From positions 186,001 to 250,000 of the forward strand of contig JAEQBH010005067.1 in assembly GCA_016808115.1 (NCBI GenBank): a stretch of 64,000 bases of DNA, in the 5' to 3' direction. Each line of letters starts with the position of its first letter. Position 1 is the stretch's first letter. The notes under the pieces are model-generated. The model had not been told where the DNA came from, made no database searches, and saw only the letters and a list, made by a program, of their open reading frames with translations. This DNA is from Tetrastigma voinierianum. Taxonomy: Eukaryota; Streptophyta; Magnoliopsida; Vitales; Vitaceae. Position numbers and translations under genes: made by a program. Shown here in pieces: positions 43,038 to 54,214 of this stretch.

Positions 43038-44744
43038 TGATTCCAGTACCCCACGATGAGCATTTGAATGTGTCTTCTCTCCCCCTAGGTTCTCCCTCTG
43101 CCCAGTGATCAAACTCTGGGCATGTTGAATCTAGGTGGGAACAGGATGGGTTTTCATCTGAAAATGGTTTGCATTATTGGGGCATGAAAGGTAAGGCTCT
43201 ATTTGGACTTTTTGGATTTGTGACCGAACATAAATGGTTTGGCTGGGATTGCAAAAGGCTGAAATGGTAAGCGAAATTTAAGGAAGAATTGACTTTGAAA
43301 GATTTAGGTCACCAACTTGACAAACCCAGGGCAGCATATGGGGTTTATCCTCCTGTGTGAGTCAGCTTACAGGTGGATTGCTGACCCTTTTTGTTTTAAA
43401 ACCACAACATTCCTTTATCGTTTTTTCTAAGGCTAGTGAGACCATCTAAGGAATCAGGCGCATCTCTCTCTCACCCAAAACCTTTGAATAAAACTATGTG
43501 GAGTATTAGTAGGGGCTAGTAAAGACCATCTAAAAGGAGATGCAGTGCATCTGCTGTAGGCTCTTGCTGAACCCTAAAGTGTGGAAGTATTGGCCCAAAA
43601 CAATAAAAGTCGATGTTATTTAACCTTAACCCGAAGAACCACAACATGTAAATGCTCGAGAGGCAAATGGGACCATCCCAAGAGCCACGATTGCACATCC
43701 TTTAAGCCTTTGGATCTAAAGCATGTGAATTTATTAGCGAAACAGTAACATCCATGTTAGCCAAAGCTGAACATGAGAATGAGACATAAATACACTACAG
43801 TAGCTTTAATACAAGAGGACAACGCATACACTTCACCCCACACGAAGCTAGCTTCCTTCCTCTTCCAAAGAGAAACGCTTGGCTTATCTGGGTTGTCATC
43901 ACGAGAGGTGTGTTTATCAACCTTGAGGACTGAGAGAGAGAAGAAAAAGAAATAAAGCAAAACCTAAAAAAGCTTTATTTTACAAAAATAAAACTTACAA
44001 AATATCTTCTCCCCAATTGTTTCCCTTCCTCACGGGTTACAAAACAAGAGGCTTATATAGGCCCTCCTCAAGGTATGAAAAATACCAAAACCTAATAACT
44101 AGGCTAAGTACCACAACAGACGATTGGGTAATAAACCAGAAGTTTGGAAGGCGGTTTGCATTAATTACGAGGAGGATGACAAGGCACGCAGAATTTGACT
44201 GGGGTGTGGAGTGGCTAATTGGCAGATTTGGCAAGGTTAGCGATTTGGCGATGCGAAATTAAACGGGCTTTTGCGGGTTTGGCAATGTTAAATTCGCCTT
44301 CAAACTGGCGAGGGTGTCGATGAGAAGCGAATTTAGCAAATGCATAATTCTGAGATTGGCTGGCAATTTCGCAATTTGTGTGTTGAGATTGCGAGCAGTT
44401 TGGGAGATTGTTCTGATCGCTAAGATTGCAATTGATTCACGAGTCGCCATTCTTTGCTCTTCACGCTTCCACGTCCTATCTTGTGCATCTCTTCCTTCAC
44501 CTTCCTTTGTTTTATCGATTTTGGGCTTGTTGATGGCAGACTGGCTTCAACCTCGCGATCAGATCATTTACGGCTGGTTGAAGTCGAATGTGTATAAAAG
44601 TCTACAAAACAACGAAAACACCCTCAAGTTGGGCATAAGTGTTACTAAGGTAACATGAACATACAGTGGGATATGACTGATTAATGATCAAAGTACCGAA
44701 ACCTATCTAATAACTAGGGTTGAAATTGCACTTTGGGCATAAAT
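43038..44744 (-). repeat. 5' LTR of A2
   Basis: It runs from 'tgattccagtacc' to about 'gggcataaata'. TATA-like 'cttatatagg' at 44051-44060. Three loose direct repeats ('g.gaccatctaa') at about 43436-43690. Confidence 0.75.
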
Positions 44745-45898
44745 ATTCTGCATAGCCTCTGTGAAGAGATATTATTGGTGGTGGGGATGAAAGAGAGGTT
44801 GCTGATGTAATGATGCTTAGTTTGTCTCAACAAGTAAGGCGAGAGAGAGACAAAGCCATACGGTTTTGGACTTAAATGCACCTGCCAAAAGCGGAAATGG
44901 GGCATCACAGTGGTTTTTTTTGTTGAGGCTCCCTCCAGCTTAGAGACATGACGACATTTGGGTAGTAGTTGATGGAAGCTGTGAAGTCAGCACATTTCCT
45001 ATATCATTGAGGCTTTCCCTCGAAACTAGCGGAGCTCTTTGCGAACCATATGATGGGTTTATGGGTTCAGTGTGATCAATCTGGATAGAATTACGTTCAC
45101 TTTGAGGTTTGGAAGGGCCGATGGAAGAAATAAATTAATCAGTTGAATTCGTCACAGCTTTTCACCCTCGGACCGATGGACAATGGAAAATTCTTGGACC
45201 TTAGGATATATTTGAGGTGTCATGCGTCTTTGCATTTCAAGGACATTGGAATGAATATCTACCTTTGGCGAGTTCATATAACATGACTATCACACGAAGC
45301 ATTGAAATGTCTGGGCGTTATATAGGAAACAATGTGCTCCATGTTATGTTGGAGATGGCGGCGAAGAAATTACTAGGTCAGGGGTGGCACAAATGGCTGG
45401 GTGGAATGAGGTTAATATCATCGTGCCGGGTTAGTAGCTCGGGATAGGCGGCTATGTGCCAGACAAGCGAAGAAGGATCACGGGGTTTGAGGTTGAAGAT
45501 CGAGTGTTCTTGAAGCTCTCGGAAGGCGTGAATGCGTTTTGGGCGCGGTAAATTCATTAGATGGGCAACCTCGATTAGACTAGGACTTTTCTCGAGTCCA
45601 TAATGTGTTTGCTCTCCATCTTCACCTTAGTATATTCCCCAGTCCCTCGCGTATGTTCGAGGCACGGATGATTGAGGTGGGGATGACTTATCCTATAGGA
45701 GCGGCTAGTGCGGATACGAGAAGGAGAAGAGAAGGAGCTTCGCAACAAGACAATATCCTTAGTGAAGGTCCTGCGGAGAAACCACATTCGAGGGAGGCGA
45801 CTTGAGGCAGGAGGGCCGGAATGTGGGACCGGTCACCCTCGCCTTTTCCATGACATGAGTGCAATTTCGTGGGCTGAAATTTTCTTTAAGGGGTAGGT
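44745..45898 (+). pseudogene. Integrase and chromodomain-side tail of T2
   Basis: Reading resumes after A2: HDDIWVVVD (about 44950-44975), AHFLYIIEAFPSKLAELF (44989-45042), FTLGPMDNG (45160-45185; family FHPQTDGQ), LYLPLAS-like and LHVMLEMAAKKLLG (45336-45377), VFLK, a VMRFG..GKLS-like piece, NVFALHLHLS (family NVFHVSMLRKY), then ISLVKVLRRNHIRGR (45750-45795). The end 'ttcgtgggctgaaattttctttaagggg' (45866-45893) encodes NFVAEIFFKG, the usual terminus before the polypurine tract. Confidence 0.8.
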
Positions 45899-48642
45899 TG
45901 TAATGACCCACACCAAAATGTCTGAGGTTTAAACACGTTTGACCAAGTTTGACTAAAGTTTATTGAGTTTGACTGACACTTAATATGTGGACAAAGTTGA
46001 CTTTTCGAGGATGAATAGTTTTTGGGTTTGCCCAAGACACCATTTCGTAGGCCTCGTCGTCTGAGTTCATGGCTGGTCGAGCGTTAATCAGACTTACGGA
46101 TAAAGTTATAACCTGGTAATTTTGAAGCAGCGGTGTTTTAACGATTATCCCAGCGTCTTAGTTTTTGCAGAAAGGCCACAGGCCACATATAAACATAAAT
46201 TTGGATCTGAAATGAAACCTAGCCCCCAAAGAAACACCATTTTGAACTCGAGAGCCACACAGAAACTCTCGAGCTTGTGGACCGAGTTGGGTCATTTGAC
46301 CGTTACAAGCGTGGGAGATTGGATCGAAGGCTACGGCCACCACGGTGCTGCGTGCCGGCCTAGGAGGTGTGCCACCTCCGGGACGATCACGCCGGTGGAG
46401 TTTCGCGGCGACGCCTCGGACGCGCGCGAGCGTGGCGGCCACCGTGGGTCACCGGGTTTTCCCTTCCCCAGGCCATTTCGGGCCATTCGGGCCAGCCCGT
46501 AGCTCATTTCCACCATTTTGGACCTGACCCGATTCGAAGTGGTCCGCTTTTTGGTCGCTACACGGTTTAGAAAGTTACAGCCCAAAACAAAGTTAGCGAG
46601 CCGGTTGGACAGATTTCGGTCACCACGATGGCTTTGTTGGACCAAATTAATGAATAGCGATGGTTCTGTCTATGGGCTTTCCATTGATATGTGGTTTGTA
46701 AATTTTGAATGTCATTTGGTTAGTTTTCCATTTTTAGGTTGTTCCCGGGTAATTCTGAGATGGCAATTTGAAATAAGTACCCGATTGGTCAAATTTGGAA
46801 AAATTGAAGTTGTATTAGTAGAAATTGGATGTTTTTATGAATTATTGGACGGTTTAATTTAATTAGCTCACAGGTGAAAAGCCCCAATTTTAGTGTCGGA
46901 CACATCGTGTATTTGTGTAGTGGACTGTCGGGTTCAATTTGGATGGTCTCATAGTTAAAGTTATTCTAAGGCCTTGGGGATATCCCCAGTGTCGTTGGTT
47001 GATTATTGGAGCCCCAAGTGGTATTTTATTTATATTACGAGGCCGGTCGCGTCGGCTAGGAGGCGATCTAGGAGGGCAGGCGGCGTACGCCCGAATCGAT
47101 GAGTGGTTTATATGTTTTTAAATGATTTGGAGTTATTATATTGATATATCTATTGTGATTAAATGTTTACATATGTCTTGTTTTGATCGAATGGTTGGTT
47201 TGCATACGAATGTGGTTGCTCGGTCTCATATAGAAACAAGTTATCATTTCATGTGAATTTTGTCAACATTTTAAGTGTTTGGGATTGTCTTGAGTTCATG
47301 GATGGTCTGTATTTGAATTTTTGAATTAAGTGATTGAGGTTGTAAACCACCTTGAAAAACTATTTGTTTTAAAATGGATCTTGAGATTTTGTGGAATGAC
47401 TACGTCACAGTATTGTTTGGAAAGTACATGAGTAAGAGGAGCGATTGTATTGATCCTTCACGATGGAGCGGAGTTCACGGGTTATTAGGTGCCACGTGAT
47501 GGCGGGTTTGCGGTTTATTAGGTGCTGCGTGATGCCAGGTTTGCCGGAGGTTTATTAGGTGCCGCGTGTTGACCGGGTTTACCGGAGGTTTGTTGGGTGC
47601 CGCGTGATGGCGGGTTTACCGGAGGTTTGTTAGTTGCCGCGTGATGTTTGAGATACACACGGAGGTTGGTGCCACGTGATGGCCGGTTCTGCACGGAGGT
47701 TTGTTGCTGCCATGGTGTTTGGAGTACGGAGGTTGTTGGTTACCCGCGTGATGTAGGGTGTAATACAGGTTATTAGTTGCCGCGATTGTCGTGAGGTGGG
47801 ATTCTGAAGCGGTTTATGATGGACATGGTATTGTCTGTTGTTGATTTCTATTATGGTATATTTGTTTTAATACTTGGTTATGGTGCATTTCATGGTTACT
47901 TTATTATATAGTGGCTATCATTACTTTATAGTTGGCATTTATATTATTAATCTGATTCGAGTTATAGTTTTCATAACATTATTAATCGGCTAAATTATTC
48001 TTGTGGGTTACATATTGTTGAACTGGGTAAAGTCGGGTTTTGTGAAATGTTTTCTAAACGGGGAACTTGATGAAAGAGTGGACGTGAGGTTTTGAGAGAA
48101 GAAAAGTTAAAAAAAAAAAAAAAACATTACTTTCCTTATAAATTATACCCACCACTCATTTTGAGATTTATTATCTAAATGTTTATTGTTTTTAAATGTT
48201 CCTGGTCGGGCGTTCAGTAAAAGCTGCTGCGCAGTTGAGGCTTGTCTTTGCGACATTTCCAACGATGCTCCCATCCTCCATCTGTCTTTGTTTGTGTGGA
48301 CCTATTATTTTCAATCTGTAACCTTAAATTTGCAAATACTCTTAGAATGTACGATATTTGTGTCAAGCTAATATAGGTCCTTGTGTATCAATGTTGTGTG
48401 GTTGCTTTACATTTGGTTGAGTCGGTGATGGATTTTCCTGTGAGGTATTGTGGTCTTGCGTAGTGTTTATGCTCTTAGGTGGGGTTCCATTGTGTATTCC
48501 ACATGGTTTGTCTTTGTGGGACTTCACTTGAAATGAGGATTCACCAGGGAACCTGGAGGGTTATGGGTCGGGTCTATCGTGACTCCACGGCTCCTCATGA
48601 ATGTCCTGTTGACTGATGAGTTGTCCGTCTATCTTGACGAAC
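45899..48642 (+). repeat. 3' LTR of T2
   Basis: The 2744-bp LTR starts 'tgtaatgaccc' after 'aaggggtagg'. It carries the same minisatellite (47470-47830), poly(A) run (48109-48125) and 'ctttccttataaatta' (48131 on) as the 5' LTR. The right boundary is set by TTATT at 48643-48647 and by the return of C2 gag. Confidence 0.8.
47470..47830 (+). repeat. Minisatellite with CACGTG in the T2 3' LTR
   Basis: About eight or nine imperfect units built on 'ggtttattaggtgccgcgtgatggcgggtttaccgga'. Most units here have CGCGTG where the 5' LTR has CACGTG. Confidence 0.85.
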
Positions 48643-48738
48643 TTATTTCGACCTGCTCGAACATATCCCATACCCTATAAGTTTGAGAAACTCTTATTAC
48701 GTTTGAGGAATTGTTTAAGCACTTACTTAATTACAAGG
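48643..48738 (+). pseudogene. C2 gag, fragment 3
   Basis: 96 bp between T2 and A3. Across a frame slip it reads LISTCSNISHTL then TFEELFKHLLNYK, the copia gag end (form ELISTC..I.. FEELFDKLLxxE; C1 has ELISCSLKFGRLDSF at 16429). It ends in CAAGG, the target duplication of A3. Confidence 0.7.
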
Positions 48739-50938
48739 TGATTAGTGCCCAAAAAGTGCTATTTTGAACCCTATTTATTATAGGTTTTGAGTGCTTTTGT
48801 ATACTAATCATTCTAATTAACGAATTTACACACATTAGGTCCCTCTTATTTAATGATCACATTTTGTAGCAAATTTGGAGTTTTTGCTAGTTAATTATGC
48901 CGAAATTGTTGAGTGATCAACTACGAAGAATTAGTCGAGCTTCGACATTGTAGATCAGATGAAAGAAGCCGAAATGTGAAGAGAACACCCACTGAAGCTC
49001 TGTGCGTATGCGGCTGAGCCTTTGTTCCTCGAGGAGCTTATTCACCTTTTGGCCTTGACTTTTGTTACAATTTTAGTTTTCTTTTCTACCCTTGTTGTAA
49101 TCCACTTATGTTTGGATTGTATGGTATTTCACTTGGTTTGTAAAGGCTATATAAACCATTTGTATACACTTTTGAAGGGCGATTTTTCTTTGTAAATAAA
49201 ATCGAGACTCAGTTCTCCCGGATTTTTTGTTTTCTCTCATTTTCTCTCCTTTCTCGGTTGCCAAACACTCCTACGAGGATGAAACTCAGAGGATGGTTGG
49301 CTAGGCCTCTTCCTTGAAGGAGGGTTGGCGGCTAGGGTTTGGAGTGCCCCTTAGTCCTTTGTTTTTAACGCACGAATTTTGGTTGTTTAAGAAGTTCACC
49401 TTCTACTCATAGGTTAAAATCTCTTAAGCATGCTCTCTTTAATGTGTATTTGGCAAGCACCAGGTTCAATGTGGATAACATTAGATCCATTGAGGCTCGA
49501 TTAGTTGTCTCCTACTAGTTTATCGTGGAGTAGGGTTTTGAGATGTGTTTTCAGCTGTTGGGAACATTTATGCCCATTTAAATGCACTATGTTTCAAAGG
49601 GAAAATCATAGGGTTTAGTTTTAAAGAAGCTAAATGAAGATCGGGTTAAGAAATGACTATATGTCATGCTCCCCCAGCGAAAAGACTTGAGGACATGTTA
49701 GTTGCCTAAAAACCCAACCCGGTGGCACGAGACTTAGGGGTTCTTTTCTTATTTTCTTCATTTTATTTGATTTTAAACTGAAAACCTCCTTTGTTTTAAC
49801 CAAACTTGAAATTCAAAATTTAATTCACAGTTTGATTTCACTCAAATCATTTATCTGAAGAAAACCCATCCACATGTTGGACCACACAGACATTTATCTT
49901 TGCGGTAGCTTGACTACGGCGATGGGAGAACAGGATATAAATTTTGTTGATTCGGGATCACCTGCTTTGTGGCGGCTTATTCCTGGCACTTTGGCCCAGC
50001 CCCGGCTTTGTTACAATTTTGGTTTTCCTCCTTTCTACCCTTGTTGTAATCACTTATGTTTGGATTGTATGGTATTTCCCTTGGTTGTAAAGGGTATATA
50101 AGCCATTTTGAATACACTTTGAGGGACGATTTTTTTCTTGTAAATAAAATTAGGACTCAGTTCTCCGTTTATGTTTTCTCTCATTTTCATATCTCCTTTG
50201 GCTACCAAACACTCCTGCGGGATGAAAACTCAGAGGATGGATTGTCAAACCTCTTCCCCCACTGAAGAGGAGGGTTCTTTGGCTAGGAGTTTGGAGGTGC
50301 GCCGCCGGGTCCCTCTGTTTTAACGCCGCATTTTGGTTGTTAAGTTTAGCACCTCTCTTGGGTTGAAATCTCTTAAGCATGCTCTCTTTATTGTGTATTT
50401 GGCAAGCTTTTTTGGGTTCGATGGATACTTTCATTGATCCATTGTTTCGGTCAGATTATCTCCTACTAGTTATGTGGGTAGGGTTTTTGAGATGTGTTTT
50501 CCTTTATTTAGGAACATTTATGCCCATTTAAGAAATCACTATGTTTCAAAAGGGAAAATCATAGGGTTTAGTTTTTAAAAGCTAAATGAAGATCCGGTTG
50601 ATAGACTATATGTCAGTATACAACATGAGAGAAAAGGCAGGACATGTTGGTTGCACAAAAACCACCAACCCCGGTGGCTGAGACTTGAGGAGTTCTTTTC
50701 TTATTTTTCTTCATTTTATTTTCGATTTTAAACCCCGAACCTCACTTTGTTTTAACCAAACCTGAAAATCCAAATTTAATTCACCGATTTGATTTGGTCG
50801 AATTATTTGTGCGAAGAAAACCCCATCCTTGTGTTCGATACTGAACCCCTTTATCTTTGCGATAAGCTTGACTCGTGCGATTAGGAGGAACAGGATATAA
50901 ATTGCATTTGATTCGGGATGCCTGCGTAGCCTGAATCA
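48739..50938 (+). repeat. 5' LTR of A3 with internal tandem duplication
   Basis: A unit starting 'gcttattc' at 49036 repeats at 49975 (939-bp offset) and runs to the LTR end. Each unit has its own TATA box ('ctatataaac' 49147-49156; 'gtatataagc' 50094-50103), an 'aaataaaat' poly(A)-type signal (about 49194 and 50142) and the 'aggatataaatt' end block. Confidence 0.85.
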
Positions 50939-50940
50939 AA

Positions 50941-50952
50941 TGGCGCCGTTCT
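50941..50952 (+). other. Primer-binding site of A3 (tRNA-Asp)
   Basis: 'tggcgccgttct' starts two bases after the LTR. It agrees with TGGCGCCGTTGC, the complement of the plant tRNA-Asp 3' end, in 10 of 12 positions. Confidence 0.8.
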
Positions 50953-51239
50953 TGAGGGATGGTGTATAGTGCGGTAGGTATGGAATACTGTGATCCTCAT
51001 CACAAATGCTGAAGTCGTTCCTTTTATATTTCAACGTCTCATTTTGCTTTTCATTTATATAAAAAAAAAAAAAAAAATTCTGTAGGGGCTGAATTTTTTG
51101 AGTGTTGCCATATTTATCTTTGCTTGAGGTTTGAATTGTGACGATGGAAGGAAAGCAATACGGTGAGTATTGATGGAAGTACTTTAGGGCATATATGTGA
51201 TGAGGGACTATAGGAACCTTGCATGGCAAAATCGACAAC

Positions 51240-52060
51240 CTTGGGAGAAATCGAACCCACCTAGATCCATGAGGGAGTTATAGAGACGATGGATGAATGC
51301 ACCACCCATGGGCCTCCACGTTATACCTCAACTCCGCAAATGCACAACCACACAGTTAATTTCCCTGTTAGAAACGAAGCCATCTGCAGAAACGGCAAAG
51401 CCAGTGGATAATTTCATAGAGGCTTGGAAGGCGATTAATGTCCCAGTCGATAAGGAAATTAGAAGCCACGGTGGCCTCACCCAGACAAGGATTGATGGAC
51501 TTCAAAGTGAAATGGAGCTTAAATTGGACAACTTGCGTGTTGATTTTAAAGCTTGCCCGGCCGGAAACTGATCATCACGAGGAGGAAGAGAGTCGAGGAT
51601 GAGTGCTTGGCTGAGACAATTTTAGTTGAGAAGCGTTTCCAGTGCAGCTCAGTGCGAGAGTGGAATCGGTGGGGCTCTGAGGCTGCGGATGCCCAGAATC
51701 GGGTGTTACTTTTGGCGCCCAGAAGAAGAGCGGTCCCGGTCCTTGATAGCGGGGAGGGCGGTGGTATAGGGCGGGGAAAGAGCCACGAAAACTAAGTTCA
51801 GCCAATTCATGAAAGCTGAACCCCACGCCCTTGCTTTACTTGAGCCACTAAATGCCTTTTTGCTAGTAGCCCCTCCATGCGACCAAATTAATATATTCTG
51901 TACACGCAACGCAATCCACACCCCAAACACCATCTCCAAGAAAGCCACTCGTCCTTGTGATGAAAACTTGAGATTAGTGGCCGGTAATACCAATTTGCCC
52001 TTACCTCAAAACGAGATGGCGAAATTTTGCACATACCGCATGGCATAGTGGATGTTCGGT
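51240..52060 (+). other. Open, GC-richer segment of the A3 interior
   Basis: The plus strand has frames at 51293-51571 (92 codons, VDNFIEAWKAINVPVDKEIR) and 51553-51795, and the minus strand has frames at 51575-51826 and 51706-51993. None has a domain I recognise. The first part aligns with the A2 interior ('gatggatgaatgcac', 'agtgaaatggagcttaaat'). By position behind the PBS it could derive from a gag start. I cannot choose a real frame. Confidence 0.4.
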
Positions 52061-52079
52061 CGCAGTTCGGGTTTAGGCA

Positions 52080-54214
52080 CCGAACCTCGGCATTCTAAGC
52101 TCCTCTCCCACTTTTGTTTTAATTTTTCTTGTTTTATTTTATTTTATCGTATTTTATTTTGATTTCTATAATTTTTCTCCATAGATTTTCTCTAATTTTT
52201 AGTTAATTCTTGTATTTAGATTAATTTCTACTTTTCTGCAATTTTTATTAATTTTTCTTGTATTAATTTTGCGGTTTAATGAAAATTTTGAAGCGGAAGT
52301 GGAAGGAATTCTGCGGCGCATGAATGAAGATGGGAAGTTTTCGCAACTATAGCGAAAATTTCGCAATTCTAGCGAAATGCGAAAATTTCGCTATAGCAAA
52401 AATGTGATGAAATTTTCGCTAGCTTAGTGAAATTTCGCTAAGCTAGCGAAATGAGCAAGTTAGCGAAATAGTTTCCACTAAAGGACAAAACAACCGCAGT
52501 GTTTTCAATTTTAATTATTTATTTAAAAAAAACGTTTGTTTTTATTTATATATATATATATATATATATAAATTTTTTTTATTTTTATTTTATTTTAAAA
52601 TTTTATAAAAAAAAGTTTTTTATTTTTATTTTTATTTATTAGTGTTTTTTTCTTGCTTAAAAATTTATTTAGGCCAAGCGAATTTTTCGCTATAGACCCC
52701 ACTTTTCTTTACAAATTTTGTTTATTTATAAGCTTTTAAATCAGAACTCCGTTTTTGGTTCTTGATCTGGATTGAGCTTAGAGTGTAGAATCCAAATATG
52801 GCTAGAAGAACATTTTAGATTGGTATGAAGGTATGAATTTTAAAATGCTCTAACTGGTGGCTTTTTTCTCTGCTATTTCTCCTAACTTTGTTTATTTGAA
52901 GCCCAGATAAGGTGAATAAGGTGTCGATGGAAAGCTTACGAAGTCTCCTATCCAGAAATGATCACATATCGTGGAAGTAACACTTCCTCCTCTAATTTTC
53001 CAATCAGAACCCCATTTGGGACATGAGATGTTGGTTGGGGAGAGTTATCGTAAGGAAATTGAACTTGTATTTTATTATTTTTGTATTATTTTTGAGCAAG
53101 ACCATTTGTGATGTTCGGTGGCTTCTTAAGGTCCCCCTTTCTATAAAGCTTTTATACTATACAACTTACTTTTTCAAAATTTGGACCCGTTTTGGAACCA
53201 AAATTTTTGTGTGTTTTGCCTAGCCTGTAGTTTGAAAAATTGAAATTTTGTCCAATTCTATTGATGTTAGATTGGTTCCATGCTTGGTTGAGTGAATGAT
53301 TAGTTGAATTCTTTATGATTTCGACCTTTTTCTTCCACCTTTAGCTAACCACACACAAAGCACATTAGGTTTCGATGATAGGCTGAAAAACTGCGCAACC
53401 TCTTTTACTTTGCATAACCTACCCTAGTTTCATTGACCACCTTTAATAGGTTAAGGACCCATGTGGAAAGAAGGCCAATGCGTCTTCGAAAAAAAAAAAA
53501 AGAAAGAGAAAAAGAAAAGAAAAAGAATAAAAATTACAATGCTTTGCCTTGAAACCCGAGTACGGTCCGAGGGTATATGGCAAAAGCCTTTAAAACTTGA
53601 TGCCACAAGCCTTCAGTTTGGGAGTCGCCTGACTTAGTGCTCGCTACATGGGTGGATGGGTAGAGTTGAGCAGTTGCAGGTGCTGGAGTCTCGAAATCAT
53701 TCGAAAGTCGGTGAAACTGAAGAGTTAGTGGTCGAAGATCCTCATGACTTGGTGCCCCTAAAGCCTTGGTGGTTGGGAGTCATCGGTAGATCCCAGTTAT
53801 GGACTTTGGTGGTCGATTCCTCGACATTGCACCCTAGCGCAAAAGAATTGTGGAATAAGAGGTGGGTCTGATCTATTTAGGTTGGTTAGCATGCTAGGTC
53901 GTGGTAGTAGCCTTCTGAGTTGGGGGAGGTACGGTTGCAGTTGTGAGCGATCAAATAAACACTTAGATTTTGGTGGAAGTTTACGGTTGATTCCTGAAGG
54001 GAGGCTCTTTTAATACTCAATTTTGTATGGCATTCATTCTCTCATGATAGTTATTGGATATGGCTTTAATGATTCTTACTTAGGGTTAGGCATTACTCAA
54101 TCACAACCTTTTTGAAATATAATTTTTCTGAACATTATTTTGTTATCATTTTGTATGCTCTTTCTTTCTTTCTTTCTTTCATTGCTAAGGGACTAGCAAT
54201 GTGTAGATGAAGTG
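52080..54214 (+). other. AT-rich 3' interior of A3
   Basis: No coding signal. It has a TTCGC/GCGAA palindrome cluster (52328-52470), (TA)n at about 52548-52570, long T/A runs (52100-52660), an A-rich tract (53489-53540), the conserved block 'aaacccgagtacggtccgagggtatatggcaaaagcc' (53551-53588, inverse of the A1 and A2 block), a (CTTT)n run (54162-54179) and the polypurine side before the LTR. Confidence 0.6.

Larger units (their letters stand above)
38642..44744 (-). mobile_element. Athila-like element A2 (minus strand, pol-less)
   Basis: LTRs at 43038-44744 (5', 1707 bp) and 38642-40368 (3', about 1727 bp). A tRNA-Asp type PBS abuts the 5' LTR. The interior is only about 2.7 kb and holds no recognisable gag-pol domains. 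Inserted in T2 between RNase H and integrase. No matching target duplication was found. Part of its interior is shared with A3. Confidence 0.75.
30771..48642 (+). mobile_element. Tekay/Del-like gypsy element T2 with two nested guests
   Basis: The 5' LTR is 30771-33319 plus 35243-35420 (split by a T1 solo LTR) and the 3' LTR is 45899-48642. Corrected lengths are 2727 and 2744 bp. TTATT flanks both sides (30766-30770, 48643-48647). The interior has gag and protease remains, reverse transcriptase, RNase H, then the A2 insertion (38642-44744), then integrase and a chromodomain-side tail. All of it is plus strand and broken by stops. Own length without guests is about 9.8 kb. Confidence 0.8.

Noticed and set aside
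44017..44658. Frames of 81 and 114 codons near the A2 5' LTR
   Set aside because: They sit inside LTR sequence with palindrome-rich non-coding content, and the aligned positions in the other A1 and A2 LTRs are not open.
38642..44744. A target-site duplication for A2
   Set aside because: tgtct on the left and ttctg on the right do not match well enough. The right LTR end is also uncertain by a few bases.
51575..51993. Minus-strand frames of 83 and 95 codons in A3
   Set aside because: They mirror the open plus-strand segment. No domain is recognisable, and nothing favours the minus strand in a plus-oriented element.
53489..53540. A-rich tract as a LINE or SINE poly(A) tail
   Set aside because: It is the complement of the pyrimidine tract found at the same place in A1 and A2, so it belongs to the Athila-like 3' region.
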